A DNA stretch of 64,000 nucleotides from Cruorifilaria tuberocauda. Its lineage: Eukaryota; Nematoda; Chromadorea; Rhabditida; Onchocercidae. The position numbers were made by a program, and so were the translations under genes. The notes under the pieces are model-generated. The model had not been told where the DNA came from. It saw nothing but the letters and a program-made list of their open reading frames with translations, and made no database searches. The DNA is taken from contig JABVXU010000129.1 in the NCBI GenBank assembly GCA_013365365.1, forward strand, positions 62,001 to 126,000. Reading direction: 5' to 3'. Of the stretch, positions 11,329-29,272 are shown piece by piece. The first letter of the stretch is position 1. The number at the start of each line of letters is the position of its first letter.

Positions 11329-14300
11329 TTTTCCCTTTAGTTCTCCCTGCAATTTTTAGAAAGGAAATTATAAATGCGAAGTTAATATGTAATCTTTCTA
11401 CTGCTGTACATAAGCAAACAAGTGATGCAGCAAATCAGTAAATGGAACGAGCTTGAAAGCAGCAAATGAGCACTAAAATTTTTGAAAATTCAAAACTAAA
11501 GCGATGTAATTCTTCATTTCAGTGATAAAAAATATATTTCTGAAAAAAGTATGGTGGATTCGCTTTGAAAATATAATTCCGAAATGTGTTTTTTTTAACA
11601 ATATAAAAAATTACTTAAATTTATCTCTTATGAAACACATTTTTTTCAATCTAAACATTCGACTTTTTCCCTTCGCTGGAAAAATTTTTTTTTATTTTAA
11701 ATGACTCTTTTTTCATTATAATATGTAATATGGTAAATAGATACAGTGTACGAACGGGAAATAGCAAAATAAAGAATCAGAGAATTTTAAATCCCCGATT
11801 TCAACCACTTTGTCACCCATTTTCCAGGAATTGTGGAAAATGGAGCTATGCTTCTGACATGATAGCATATAAGTTTTCATTATAAATTAGCATATTAGAA
11901 TGAACGAATAAAAGACTGTTTTGCTAGATAGTTGAGATTTTGCTGAAATCAAAATCAACATCACATAAACATTTAGCATTATCAATAAAGCAGCGGAAGA
12001 AGAAAGAGAAGCATTCAACATAAAGGAGTAAATGATACTGATAAAAAAACTTGAATTGCAAGTACCTTATGATATTATTTGCGACCAAAATATAAATCAC
12101 AATGTTCTGTGATGAGGAAAAGGAAAACACTCACTAAATACGGTTAGCCAATTTTTGAATCAATTAATTTCGAAGCGTGAATTTACGGATAAATTATATG
12201 AAAACTCTAAAAAAAAAGTGATAAACTGAAAATTTTTCGATCCTTAATTGTCAGTAAAAAGTGTCGTTTGTGAGTTATCAGGTCGATTTCTCATTTTGCT
12301 ATGTAAAATGAAAATTTAAATCTAATCTAAATCACAATGAAATTGCTTAAAGTTCAATTAATCTTTGTGGGAACCTATATTCAGTTCAGCGAGAATTCCA
12401 TGGCTAAATAACTATAACAGCGAAACTGAAACCTCAAGATCTTCGCTTGAAATCAGAATCAATGATCATGGTTCGATGAACCAAGCAGATTTTCATCATT
12501 AAACCTACATTCCTGGCCCCTTGATCTTAATTTAAATTTAAAATTTTTAAAATTCGATCCTAAATTCTTTAATGAGCTGTGCAAATCGCATCCACTCAAT
12601 TTACATTTATCGATCCGAAACTTCTAAATTGTCTAAAGCAAAACATACTATCTGCATCTCACCTAATTTTTTAAATCATTTTTTATTATTTGTCGAATTA
12701 ATGCTCATAAAAATTGTAGGGAAATTCTCTATATTCAAGAAAAACAAAAAATTAGAAAGCATTTTAGGAATTTGAAGTAGGAAGACAGAGAAAAAATAGC
12801 ACTGACATGTGATCGTAGCGTCTAAATAAAAGCTTAATGAAATTTTATGTGTTAACAATAAAGTAACACTTTTCATTTCTTTAGAAAGCTTTACAGATCA
12901 AAAAGCAAACAAAAATGGATAAATTATTTCATCTGTTTTTTTCTTTTTGCGTAAATTAATTAAAAAGAACAAGAAAGCTATGGTGTCGATGTTGTGGAAA
13001 TATCTGATTTCTGAATTTTGGTTTTAATGTAATAATAAAAAAAAAGAAAAAAGCGACTTGTAAGATATCCTGTCTAAAATCAAATTATACGCAGCGCTAT
13101 TTTTAAATGGTTCTTTCGAGATAGTGAAGAGGCATTATCACATTTTCGCAATAACGCAGGATCATCAAAGTATAAATTTAAGTTTAGAAAATACACATTA
13201 TACAGATTCAAAATCAGTAGTTAAATTCTTCTTGTATTGTCATTACATACCAAACGTTTTAATTGTGGTACAGTCTTATTCATGTTCTAGCAAACATGAT
13301 GAAAAATTACCATTTTTTAAATGCCAATACCTAAAAATTTCTCAGTATTTCCAGAAACAAATACGACAAGAGAATGCAAGAAAATTTTCGTTGATTATTT
13401 AAATCTACAAAATTTACAAATAGGCTAAGCTTAGAAAAAGGATAACTCAATCAAAGCTCAAAAATAATAAAATAAATAGCACATCAAGATCACGATAAGC
13501 TCTTCGATTTGCCAAACTACGTACAGTTATAATAAAAATAAATGATAATTGAAATTTCTTGTATAACTGCAATCGATAACTTTTTAGAATGCAAATCTGT
13601 ACGGCATTTAATGATAATGTATGAATGACTATTAACCAACCGATTGTGCTATGTTAATTAGAAAAAATTAATAAATCCAAAGTAAAAAGGCATAAATTAA
13701 GTGCCTGATTCTAAGAGTACGATATTTAACATCTGGAAATAATATCATATAAAGTATGCAAGATTAATTTCAATAACAATCAAGAGAAAGAGGTTAATTC
13801 CTTCCTCTTTTTCCACCTTTTTCTTATCTCAAGAAAGCCAATTGTTCTTTCTACCCGGTGATATAAAAATACATCAGTAGAATTTTATTTAGTCCCTTTC
13901 ATTTGCTTCGGAAAACTAACATTTTATTCATTATTTCTTTTGTTTCTCTTTTTCTCTACCAAATATAACGTGTATTTTCTAAGCAGCAGAACATCACAAT
14001 TCAACTATATACAAACTTCTTCAGAATATTGCTTTCAGTTTGAATAGTACATACGCATAGATGATAGCACATCTTTTTCTAAATAATTTTTTTTAGAGGA
14101 AATAATAAAAATAAATACTTGAATTTAATTGAAATCTTCCATATTTAGCCTTAAACAAATGTTTACCTAACAAATCATGCTCATACTTCATTTCATAATA
14201 ACGAAAAGAAAAAAAAAGACAAAAAACAAACTTCAAAGACTAATTTATCGATTTCATTAATTCAGGCACAAGAATTCCACTTCTTTCAAGTAGTTAGCCT

Positions 14301-17300
14301 TGCAGTTGAAAATCTCATTACTCACTGATGTACGAATGGAAAAATGATACCACTGAAATAACTTTATAACTATAAATATAGGGGGCAAATCATCATACTT
14401 AAGACCCACCAAAAAAAGATCTTTGATAAACAATTATTTAAATTTGAAGTGAAATCTACTTTCACAAATTTAATGAAGACAGTATGAGCACAACGCGCAA
14501 ATATTCCAACAATATTGGTTGTTCTGTCAACCGGAAAAGGAAGGAGAACTGGTAAACCTTGGCTTATTAACCCAATTTATAACTTCGATAAATTAGGTGT
14601 CCGTTTTTTGCAAGAAGCAAATCCAAATTCATTCAAACCGAAACTACAAATATTTTGCAACAGATTGAATTTTTCTCCCTCTCTTCTTCACTGGATCATT
14701 CAACTGAATTATTCGCTTTAAAATTTTGATCATATCTTATCATCAGAATGGCGTTGACTAAAGGATTAGAAAGATGAACGGTTATTAAAGAACTTAAAAT
14801 TCATATAGATTTTTCAGGGTCATGCCCAGAAAAGACCGAATCAGATGCCTTAGATGTCATGAAAGTCATGAAAGATGTTGTCTGTTTCTGTATGGTACTT
14901 GATGGCCTAAATGAAGGACAGCGATGGACAAAAACTATTTGTTCGTGGCACCGAGAGAATCAAATTAAATTACAAGACAGTTTTCTTCACTTCTTTCTTC
15001 TTCTCTTCTCCCACCACTGATCATTTAGCTTCCTCCTTCTCTATGATAAAAATTAAATATTTTTCACAATGCCTTATAAGTATGAAATGATGAAACTAAA
15101 ATGATGAAACTAGCGATAGCGCAACAGATTTCACATGAAAATGGCAAACTTTTCATAGATTCTTTCACTACAGCAAATATTTGAGATTTTCATTATGTTA
15201 CTGCCAAATGATGCAAAGCAATGATTCATCAAATGTAACATTCAGCATCAAAATTTTCAAATGATTCAAGTTTAACAAAAAAAACTGCTATGATATTTGA
15301 TTCATCAAAGATTCTGAAGTGCAATAGATTTGTTCAAGAGCATCCCATAATTCATTTCTAAATACGTGCAACACTGCGAAACAAACTATTCTAAATTAAA
15401 AGCAATTTATCACATGCAAAAGTTTTCGTTAAATGCACCACAGGAAACTGCTACCATTCCCTTCAATTTCTTCCCTTCCATCTCCTACTGCTGTCATCAC
15501 TCATCATCGTTCTTGATATCGGTTACGTTCTACTTTTTTTTGGGTTTAGATTATCTTTACAATGTTATTTGTATATAGTAAGCTCGCTTTTCTTAATAAT
15601 TTAATCACCGAGCAATCAATCATATTTGATATAAATCAATAAAGAGTTAACTGAAAGTGTAAAGATTCCGTTTGACTGTAAAAAAGTCTGAAGTTTGAGT
15701 ATATTTACTTAACTTTTTCAGCAGACATTTAACATGAGCCATTTGAAAGTGTCAAATGAAAAAATATCAAGTAATAAAGGCAACAATGAAGGTGAAAACT
15801 CTTTTCAAATAGATGCAACATTTATGTCAGATTTATCCATGGATACATAACTATTTGGATAGTATGTAACTGCGGGAATGAATTTCGAACAGGTGAAAGG
15901 ACGGAAAGATGGAAGATGAAGACAGAAGAATGGATGAATAGAGTAGTGTGGAAGACATTCGTTTCGGTGGCTAATGAAAGGGAAGCAGGAAAGTACCGCG
16001 GCGATGCGTACGAATCAAGAATAGACATACACAAATCACATTTAGAAATACACATACTGTATGACGACAAACAGTTTATGTTCGGGTCAACAGTTTGCAT
16101 CAACGAGTAAAGGACTTATAAGCAGGTATCAGAATAACAGTAGAGTGATAGAAGGAATGATAAGGAAGGGGGAAAGAGTGTGCCTAAAATACGGTGGAAA
16201 GAAGCTCAATCACTTATAGAAGGAACTTTACAATGGGCCAGTCGATCGAACCACCGATCGATTGGCTCACTGCAAAAGTGACATCAAAATTTCGCAAGAA
16301 AACAGATCTAATGTACAGGTGTTGTATGTTTGGAGTAGGTGTGAGTCTGTATGTATGCGTCTTGACAGGAAGGATTGAAATGAAGGAACAGGTGCTGCTA
16401 CTACGGCTCTCTTATAGCTATAATACACTCACTCCTTTGTACTATCAGATTCGGGTTGTATGGTATGGTTCTCAGTCACGCAGACTTACACGTCACTGTT
16501 TATCGCTCTTCCATTTATCATAATTCATTCCATTCCAACTTTCATTTAACAAAAAACAAATGAGAAAGGATATTTTAGTGACATGTACGGAATGATAACA
16601 TAAGAAATGTTATCAAATTAGGACGTGTCTATCATCATCTTTATTGGAATAATTTGATAAAACAAAGGAAGGAAGAGAGTCATCGGATAATCTGAATGAT
16701 TGCGTTGAATGGAAAAATTGAACAGTAAGCAATCAATTTCGGGAATTTCACTAAAAACAAAACATTTTCAATCATTCACTAATTTTGCTCATAAAGTGAA
16801 GGGGATAAGAGAGAAGAGAGAAACACTTGAACGTTACAACTGAGTGATTTACTCAAATCAACAATAAAAACAAATGCTTCATTCTGTTTACTACTAATAA
16901 AAATAGCCCAATTCGTTCGTTTGTGAACGAATATCACAGGAGGAGAGAGATTTTATTTTTGGCAGATGAAAACCTGAGTGGAAAGGAATTTGTTTACAAA
17001 TCAAACTTGCTCCAATGATTTCGAAATCGACACGTACCACAAATCGGTGGAAAGCTAACGATGACACACACATATATATATATGCCCACACCCACTCAGA
17101 TACTCCCACCACTGCGATGAAATTATTAGTAAAATGCGCTAGCGTCAGTTGACTTGACTGCTTTGGGTGAAGGCAAGGCTTTTTCTCGAAAACATTCCTC
17201 ACCCTCCTCACCTGCAATCTCTCCATTTCCTCTACGTTTTCCTCAACTAAAAGTAGTTAGTTATAATTTTTTTGCTTGCTGCAATAAAGTAACACTCTCT

Positions 17301-18871
17301 ATTCACGAGGCCTTCTCTCTCAGTGAAAGAGCAGAAGGAAGAGGAGAGAGGGAAGGGGAAAATCAGAAAAAAGGAAGAACAGAGGAGGGAGGAAAAAGAA
17401 AAAACAAAAAATTGATGAAGTGAGGTAGACTTTGATGTCTCAAGTGTATCATGTCAATCTTGAAACAAATGGGAATGAACAATAAGTGAAATGGGGCTAA
17501 ATTTTCAAAAATTTAGATTTTTCTTCTCGTCTTATTCTTATTGTTATATTCCCATTTTTAACAAACGAATTCTCGTCTTTATCTCAGACCAAATTATCGT
17601 ATTCCAATCACAGTTGATGCAACACTTACAACACTCATTTGTTCTATTGAACCACCTGATTCAAATGAATCAAAATTCCAAATTCCTCTACTGAGGCACT
17701 GATAAGTAAGATGAATTAAGAGTGTTTGTATCATGTAAATATTAATACAGCAAACATGCTTCGAACTTTTTTCTTTTATGAGTTAGTTGTGATAACAGTA
17801 GTATCTTCAACATTGCTACCTTATTACTGGTGTGAAACTGTTTTATTGTAAACACTATTGGCAGAATAGAAATAAGCAGAAAGAACTACAAAATTAAGAT
17901 GAAAGGCATTATTAAAATGCTATGATATCATTGCTATTTTTCAAAATTGTTCTAAGTTCCCATCTATATCTTAGAGTTAAAAATCATTTTCATTTTGAAA
18001 GAGACGACCACAAGCAATTTTCGCATCATGTAAAGAACCATTACGTTACAATTCACATAAATAAGAAACCAAATGAAACTATTAGGTAACAGAGAACAAT
18101 TTTTTTTCCGCTTTGCTAAAATATTACGGCTTTTAGCAAGCACAGGTTCTAAAAGATTTAAGGGATCAAATACAAAAAAGCTGCTGGAACAGATGAAAAT
18201 GAAAAAACATTTCAATCAAATCTGTAATTTCATGAATCTATATTGACGATCAGTTCAAATCTATTACTAACGATTACCTTTCCAAGTATCCTATAATTTC
18301 ATGAATCATCAAAAAAATGCAAGAATTTTGAAGACAGAAAAGTGCAGTATGGAATTTGAAAAGTACGAATGGTCTTTGGAAAATTGTTTTCCAGAGGACT
18401 TTAGAAAAAAAGGAAAAAGCAAAATAAGATGTACATGAGAAGCAGTAATCTCATGAGGACAAGCGCAATTAAGTGACAATAGACACATAGCATCTTTCAT
18501 TAATATTTTATTGAAATTTGAGCATAAAAATACCCATACAAATACAGAAGCAAATAAGTCAGTAGTTAACTTTGCTGATTTGAAATCTGAGGATAAGTAG
18601 TTTAAAATTTTATAAATTTGCTCGATGAAAGCATGCTGCAGGTAGCAGCAAAAGATAATACATACAAATAGCATAATAAAATATAACTGTTTTCCACATA
18701 TTTCTACAAATTCATTTTGTTTATTACAATCAAAAATTACAGCAAAGAATTTACTTTTGGAACAAAAGACAGGGAACTATTAATTCAATAGTCTGAAAGT
18801 GAGTCCATTTGCTAATTTTGTTATCAGATTCGCACAGTTTAATTCTATAAGATTATTACCGCGAGCAGCTT
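11329..18871. other. Long gene-poor interval upstream of hsp-25
   Basis: About 7.5 kb without a recognisable coding exon on either strand. Open frames (for example near 15.8-16.5 kb and 18.3-18.7 kb) lack family motifs. Base composition is uneven: 15.8-17.4 kb is less AT-rich than the rest and holds a purine-rich run. The interval may contain alternative first exons or enhancers of hsp-25, or 3' sequence of the next minus-strand gene. An AATAAA on the minus strand at 18720-18725 is about 150 bases past that gene's stop. Confidence 0.5.
17325..17411. repeat. Purine-rich low-complexity tract
   Basis: Almost entirely A and G on the plus strand, with GGAAGAGGAGAGAGGGAAGG-like text. It has little coding potential and may be a structural or promoter element. 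Confidence 0.8.
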
Positions 18872-22509
<3,638 letters not shown>

Positions 22510-25500
22510 CGAGGCCCAAAAATTCCTTGTTAGGGGAGGAAACTTTTGAAGGTGAATGAAGGATGAATAGTAACAATCACAGAGACTGCGTCTTCGGCGA
22601 AATCTAGTTGTCCAGTGAAATCACAAGTCGAAGAACTCGATTTTTCCCAAATGTTCACAATGCTGATTTGCCAATCAAATCGAATCGCGTCAAGGCACGA
22701 CAAAATCCTTTTTTTTTGGAGCAGAAAAATACATACATATGAAAAACAAAAAAGAAGAATGAATGCTACTTTGGAATACGCATTATCCGAAACATATCAA
22801 TTTTGATGTAAGCTACACCTACCATAGCAGATATTGAAGGCTAAAGTGATGAAAATTTTAGCAAAAACAATATGATTATCATATCGTGAAGATAGCAAGA
22901 ATTTTCGCAGTTTTAATATCGTCCGGAAAAGGCAGCAATTCAAGTGACTGCAACAATACTGTGATACAATGACAACGAAGGTAATTTCCATTACTTAAAA
23001 AATTGTTAAAATATTGCATTGAAGGCCGAAAAGAAAAGAGAGATACAAAAGATGATGTGAAGAGAATGTATCCAACCAACTAACTGTGGTAAATGAAGTC
23101 ATTTTAAATTATTCCAATCTTTTCCTCATCTTTCTTTTTTCTTCACCTCTACATCGGCACTGCGACATGATCACTAACAGGTTTACAAAAAAGAAAACTT
23201 TCAGATGTCTTTTTAACGTCTTATCCATTTATAAATGAATACCTGTTACACCTGTCAAAATCGAAATTTCACTTGAATGTGCAAATATCTGTCACCTCAA
23301 TCGCATACAAATCAGTAACAAACGCAATGTTCCTTTTGGCCAGATCGCAGTATCGAACACTACCCTCGCGCAGCAATTATTTCTTCAATTGGATGATGAC
23401 ATATCTGTTACTGATCTAATCTTCCTTCCTTGTATCATTTGATTGGTCTTTTCTTTCTTATTGCTCCCTCCTTCTCTCCATCTCTCTTTCACTCTCGCCT
23501 TTCCCGTCCATTAGTTTTTGCTATAGCGACCACAGATCACTGATAACATGAAACCTGATTAGGAATATTCACGTTATGTATCATGTTCAGCTTCAATTAA
23601 GACAAATTGGAATCTCCATTTAGAGCAAATGAAAGCTTATCAAAACTGATAATTCATTCTTGAAAATTCATTGTTTTAAACATCTTTTAAAATCTTCTAT
23701 TTGCTTCAATTTTCTATAATTTGTGTAGTTTTCGAAATTGTGTTTCTCTCGAATTGTTGCAATAAGTATTAATATGAAAGATTTTGCAAATGAATAATGA
23801 CAAACTTTTTCAGTAAAAATCTAATTAGAATCAATAGTTTCACCAGTGTTACGAATTCATATTGAGATGAGCCTAATCATTTATGAACAAGATCACATTT
23901 GTGTAGGTAGCCCAAAATCAAATTAGAGCACAGACATGCTCCATTAGTCATGCCAGTGTGTAACGCACTCCATGCAGAAAAAACCGCAAGTTTGATGAAC
24001 TAATTACAAAATTGCATCTCATTCTCAGCTTGCAGAAAAAATAAAACGGAAAGAATGAAAAAAGTTTCATTTTCAGAAAAAGAGAAAAAAATTCCAAATG
24101 AGACAAGTTTCCTCCTTTCAAAAACCAATTTCTAATTTCAGAAAACACTTCAAAACCAAAATATACTGTGGATGTTTTAAGATACACTGTATCAAAACGT
24201 TGAATTAGGAGGTCAGATTCAAATTGGAAACCTGATTCATCGGGGTAACTTTTCCTTTTTCGTTATTTCTTTTTTTCTTTTTACTTCCATTGTCGACAGT
24301 TTCCAAACACTAAGCTAGTAGATGATGAAAAGATCCATTGGTAAATCACTGCTAAAGCTTGCCATATTCCAACGCATACATCTAACATTCAAGATAAAAC
24401 GACGTTCACGGCATCCCTGATTGAAGTCCATTTCCTAAGAAGACTAAGCAGGATGAAGATAATCGGGAAGTGAATACCAGATATATTAAAAGCAGTAGAA
24501 AGAGATCGAGAATAGGAAGGTGGACGAGAAAAATGATAAATTTTTTTTTGATCAAAGAGTGCAGAATGTTCCACTAGCTCGACACTTTTTCAAGTTGCCA
24601 TAATGGGCGTGATTCAAGACAATGTAGTAGGGAGTTCCAATTCCTGATTTTAATCCTCAGAGTGATTTCCTGTTCTCAACGAAATTGGAAGCAATCTAGT
24701 CTCTTTTCATCCACATACTAATAGATCCATACACGACTGAAAAGCAATCGTGAAGAAATATACAACACCAATGTTATAATCAAAAACCAATCCAAACTTC
24801 GTGTACAAATACACCCAGCAAACGCATTGACTTTGCATATTTGAAATTTAGACGTTTCTAATACTTCGTTGTTATTTCGCCCTACCATAAACCGTAATTT
24901 CACACTCTTTGATAGATGTTTTGGAAAGGATGTGAAACTAAATCATATTTTTTGAATGATTTATTAGCATTAACTACTACCGTTACAGATTTATCTTCAA
25001 TAACAAGAACCAAGCCAAATCAAATTTGAACATTTCAAGTTTCGTTGATAGTTTCTAATATAATCAACATATATAGAATCTAAATCAACCAAAATAGAAT
25101 ATGTACAAGAAGCATAAAAAATAAGCTAAATGAAAACAAGCAAACACCGAACATTATTAACTGATAAAACTTTTTTTTTCTTCCTCACTTTCATTATATT
25201 TTCCGACATTGTACGATAAACGAGTTTCCCAACCCAAAGCATCAAAGTTTTTGGGCTAAAATTTCTGATTTTGTTCAATAATGCAGGGTATGATATGGAA
25301 AGAATGCTTACTTATGGAAAATGTAAATTCTAACCAAAATATTTCCAACCCAGAAACATGAATACAATAAATTTGAAGAATTGAGCAATAAATATACATT
25401 TTAAGTAACAAATATTTAAGTTACCTTTATCGACATTCGTACTCATAAAGCAATTATTATAAAAATATCATTTCCTTGTATTAACGCAAAAGCATGCTTA

Positions 25501-25754
25501 ATACAGCCAACCATTTCCTTCCAGCTCTTGGTTAACAATTCATAAATCAGGAATAATTCTCCAACAATTTTTCCCTTTCCTTTATAACAAAGACTAAATT
25601 AAATGACACAGATAAGCAAGCCATGGTCTGCAGAATAAATGTAGCAAAGATATGTTTAAAAGTATTAGAAAGAAGAGAAAAAGAGTCATGTAATTTACAA
25701 CACCGAGTACGGTTACAGTATGGTTACGCAACCATAAAGATGTATGATCTGTAA
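22510..25754. other. Intergenic, no gene seen
   Basis: About 3.2 kb between two minus-strand genes. No coding exon with splice partners, RNA gene or repeat family was recognised. Short open frames on both strands are unsupported. Confidence 0.55.
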
Positions 25755-28700
25755 TCAATCTTCTTCGCTGTCTGTCTTTCTTTTAATTTCTTCCAAAAAA
25801 CTGTCGAAAATCTTTTGATTACTTTCAAACTGTGCCAACTAAAAGTAATAAAGTGCATACTATTGAAGATAGTAGAAGCATGGAATCGTAAAAATTTGCG
25901 AATGAAGAAACTAACATCAATTAAACATCACATCAAGACTATGCAATTTGTCTGCACACTACCTTTCTCTCAAGAATATGTCTGAGGAACATAAATTTGT
26001 AAACAGAAAAAAGCTTTCAAGCTGTTAAACCCATCAACCTGTTAATTTGAATCCTAAATCTTCATCTTATGGAAACTCCTCGGTTAATATGTTATAGTTT
26101 TTCTGAGACATACATTCACCATACTCCGGCATTATTTCACCGATATAATTTCTTAATGAAAACAGTGGAAAATATTTACAAAATACAAGGAAGCGTCCTT
26201 ATCTCCTTCAATTTTTTAAAAGATTTACCAATTCAGGAATTATAGACGTGCTGTCGATTTGAAATGAAAGATGAGTTGGAGCCGATCTACATTGTTTCAT
26301 GAATTCGCCTAAACCATCTGCCAAACTTTCACTACTTCCGAATGCAACCTGAAACAAAATTGCACGTGAAGTTAATATGATAACATGAAATTCTGTTTCC
26401 AGCTATAGAAGATTTTTTTCTAGAGAAGACCAAGCTGATGAATGTGATAAAGGAATCAAAAGTCAATTTCATGCGTAATTTAAATCGTGAAACAGCTTCC
26501 TACTTCCTCAAACAAATCGAAATTATTTCCTCTTGTATTCATATAACTCTGTCTAAATGTCAATTTTACAAATTTTTGAATACCTTGACATAACTTCCAT
26601 CACTACTTGTAAAATCATCATCATCATCATCGCTCTGCGTCTCTTCAGCAGAATCATCTCCCAGTTTCTCAGTTGCTCCATTATTCATTAAATTTACTCC
26701 GGAAGGAACAGTAGCACACTGATGAATACAGCTTGGCACACTTGGTGCAGAACATGTTGAACCAGAAGCCACAAGAGTAGGTGATGGTGATGGAGGATGA
26801 ACTAAGATGATTTACTCCATTAATAAAATTGTTGTAAATGTATAACTGTGAAGAAAGTTTCATAAATTTTTTAAACGACGCGTTTTCATTGATTCTTCCT
26901 GAATTATTCAATTTTTTTTTGCTAATATGTACGAAAAAAGAACTGACTGGGAGAAGAGGTTGGTGTTATCTTGTCACTGTCTTCCAATGCTCCTAGAAAT
27001 CCCTGACCTGGAATCGAATCACTTGTAGCCGTAGTCAATAAAGTTGAAAATGGAAACGAATGAGTTCTTGATCGGTTTTTCTGGAATAAAAATTAATCCT
27101 CTATTGAAGTTGAAAAAAAACTGCGAAAAATTCATCAAACTTCAACTTGTTATTACCATCAACAATAAACTTATGCATGAGGATATTTGTAGTATCGATT
27201 TATTTCTTACACAAATAATACCGTACAATTCAATTCGATCTTTTACTTTCATAATATATCCAGAGATAGAACATACCACTGATGCCAATCGATGTGGCAA
27301 ACTTGAGCTATATGGTTGATTGTTGCTCCTGTCTAGACCTAAAAATAATTCAACCGATATTTCTTCACAACATTTTATACAATTACTGCGGCCTTACGGA
27401 TTATGAACCCTACATCTCAATTCAAAACTTCTGAGAAGACTCTTACCAAAGATGTTTTCATCACTGCACATATCGTCACGACAGTAGGTATCATCTGAAG
27501 AGGATCGAGAATGGCCCAAATGGAAATGAACACGTCGTGAAGGAGTTTCTAACACTAATTCATCAACCTTTTTCTGAAAATTCTAACATATAAATAAACG
27601 AGAACTATAGACCGTATCAAATTATGATTCGACACTTTAAAATATTTTTAAGTATTTTCTTGGTTTATTGTTTCATTGAAATTTGACAAAATTCCCAAAA
27701 ATTCACCTGTTTAGCAAGATCAATACTGGAGATACTGATAAGGTTGGAAATCGGACTCACCGGTTCAACTTCACCAATGCGAACAGGAATAGGACCAAAT
27801 GGGATCAACATCGGGACATCTAGATCTATTTTAGATTGGTGTTGATTGGTGCCCACGTTATCCGGTGCAGCTACAGTGCTTACATTCGTTTCTTGTGTCG
27901 TTGTACTGAAATTTGAAGAAAATAACAGTGTATTCGTTTAACAATGAGTCTGCCTAAATTATGGAGTAATCCTATACAGAATCTAGAAGACAAAGACCTG
28001 AAATATTATAAGAAAATTAATTTAGGACAAAAGATTTCCAACCATAATAATCTAGCTAAAACGAAAATCCTTGAAGTTAAGTACTCTAAATTCCTCGTAC
28101 ACAAAAAGATTCATTACTCTAACTGGCGTGTAATAATGAGACATCTGCAACCACGTCATAGTTAACAAATAATTTAAAGGTTTACCGGTCAATTTCCATC
28201 TTTGTACGATACAGTAAATCAACAGAAAATCCGCCAAAAGGAGATGTTACTAGACCGATGCGAACTTTTTTTTGTTCTTCACCCAAGTCCATTTCGGGCT
28301 CTTTTTCGTAAACCTTAAAGATCACTAAATATTTATGTATTTTATATGAAAACGATTTAGTTACAAGTCAACTGTGCAAACTTTTCAATTTCACAACAAA
28401 TGAAATATAAAATTAAACAACCCATACTCTGTACATAATAATGAAAGTGTCAGAGCCTTGTTTGCGAACATAATAACGATAGGCTGGAGTCATTCGTGAT
28501 GCTACGATTGCTGATTTCAAAAGTGTCCCTAACTGGTGATATAATTCGGTCCTTACGTTCACATTTCCATCGATCAATCCAGACTGATATCGTACACACC
28601 TGGAAAGTGATAAATTTGATACTTTGATTATTATATATTAACTTTTTGAAACATTAAGTTTCAAAATTTAGCTTGTAAATTTAAATTTGAGTTAATTCGC

Positions 28701-29272
28701 CTGCACAGATATTTTCTTTGTTCCCCGATATAAGTCATCTGGAAACAAGTGAAAAAGACACATACCACGATTCCAAAGGTAGGACATCGCCATCAGCAGT
28801 ATGAAGCAGGAAATCCAAAGTGAAACAATCAGTATTCGGGGGATATCTACAAAAACGAAAACTGAAAAAGAAAAGCATCCAATGTAACTTATTTAATAGA
28901 CTGATGAAATCAAAAAACTCTGGGAAAAAAGTAGTTCTAAAAATGCTAACTTTGTGACGCTTGTGCGTAATTGCGCAGCCACTTCACCTAGTTCATCAAT
29001 TCGTACACTGAACCAATCTGTAGGATCCGGTGATACACTACATGATTGTACAATCAGTTGACCAAGCCGTGACTGAACAAGTGCTTGAACCTAAACAGGC
29101 TTTTCTTCTGATATCTCGAATTACTCCTCATTTTCCAAAGTAATACTAAAACATCTGAGCATAATCTAGAGCAACAAAGATAGTGAATAATCTTTACCAA
29201 ACGTGTTGTGAAGAATTTGCCAAATTTAACAAATTCTTGATATGATTTCGAGCACGTCGCTGAATCGCTCAT
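25755..29272 (-). CDS. atg-13: ATG13, ULK1/ATG1-complex HORMA subunit
   Basis: Twelve exons, in order of translation: 29272-29198, 29090-28951, 28846-28766, 28599-28428, 28313-28186, 27905-27707, 27573-27447, 27338-27277, 27080-26948, 26801-26584, 26348-26229, 25838-25755, giving 512 residues (human ATG13: 517). The HORMA domain (about 1-200) shows VKFGKFFTTRLVQALVQSR, SPDPTDWFSV, LDFLLHTADGD, ES..CVRYQSG, SRMTPAYRYYVRKQGS and VRIGLVTSPFGG. A Ser/Asp-rich disordered middle follows. The C-terminal tail LADGLGEFMKQCRSAP ... LAQFESNQKIFDSFLEEI matches the FIP200/ULK1-binding tail of human ATG13. A candidate LC3-interacting motif YVKV (443-446) sits behind an acidic run. The ATG is one base after a TTTCTTTTAG acceptor, which suggests trans-splicing. 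ATG13 starts autophagosome formation with ATG1/ULK1. Confidence 0.93.

Noticed and set aside
15820..16523. Opposed open frames of 64-109 codons
   Set aside because: Open on both strands because local composition is less AT-rich; no family motif or splice partner.
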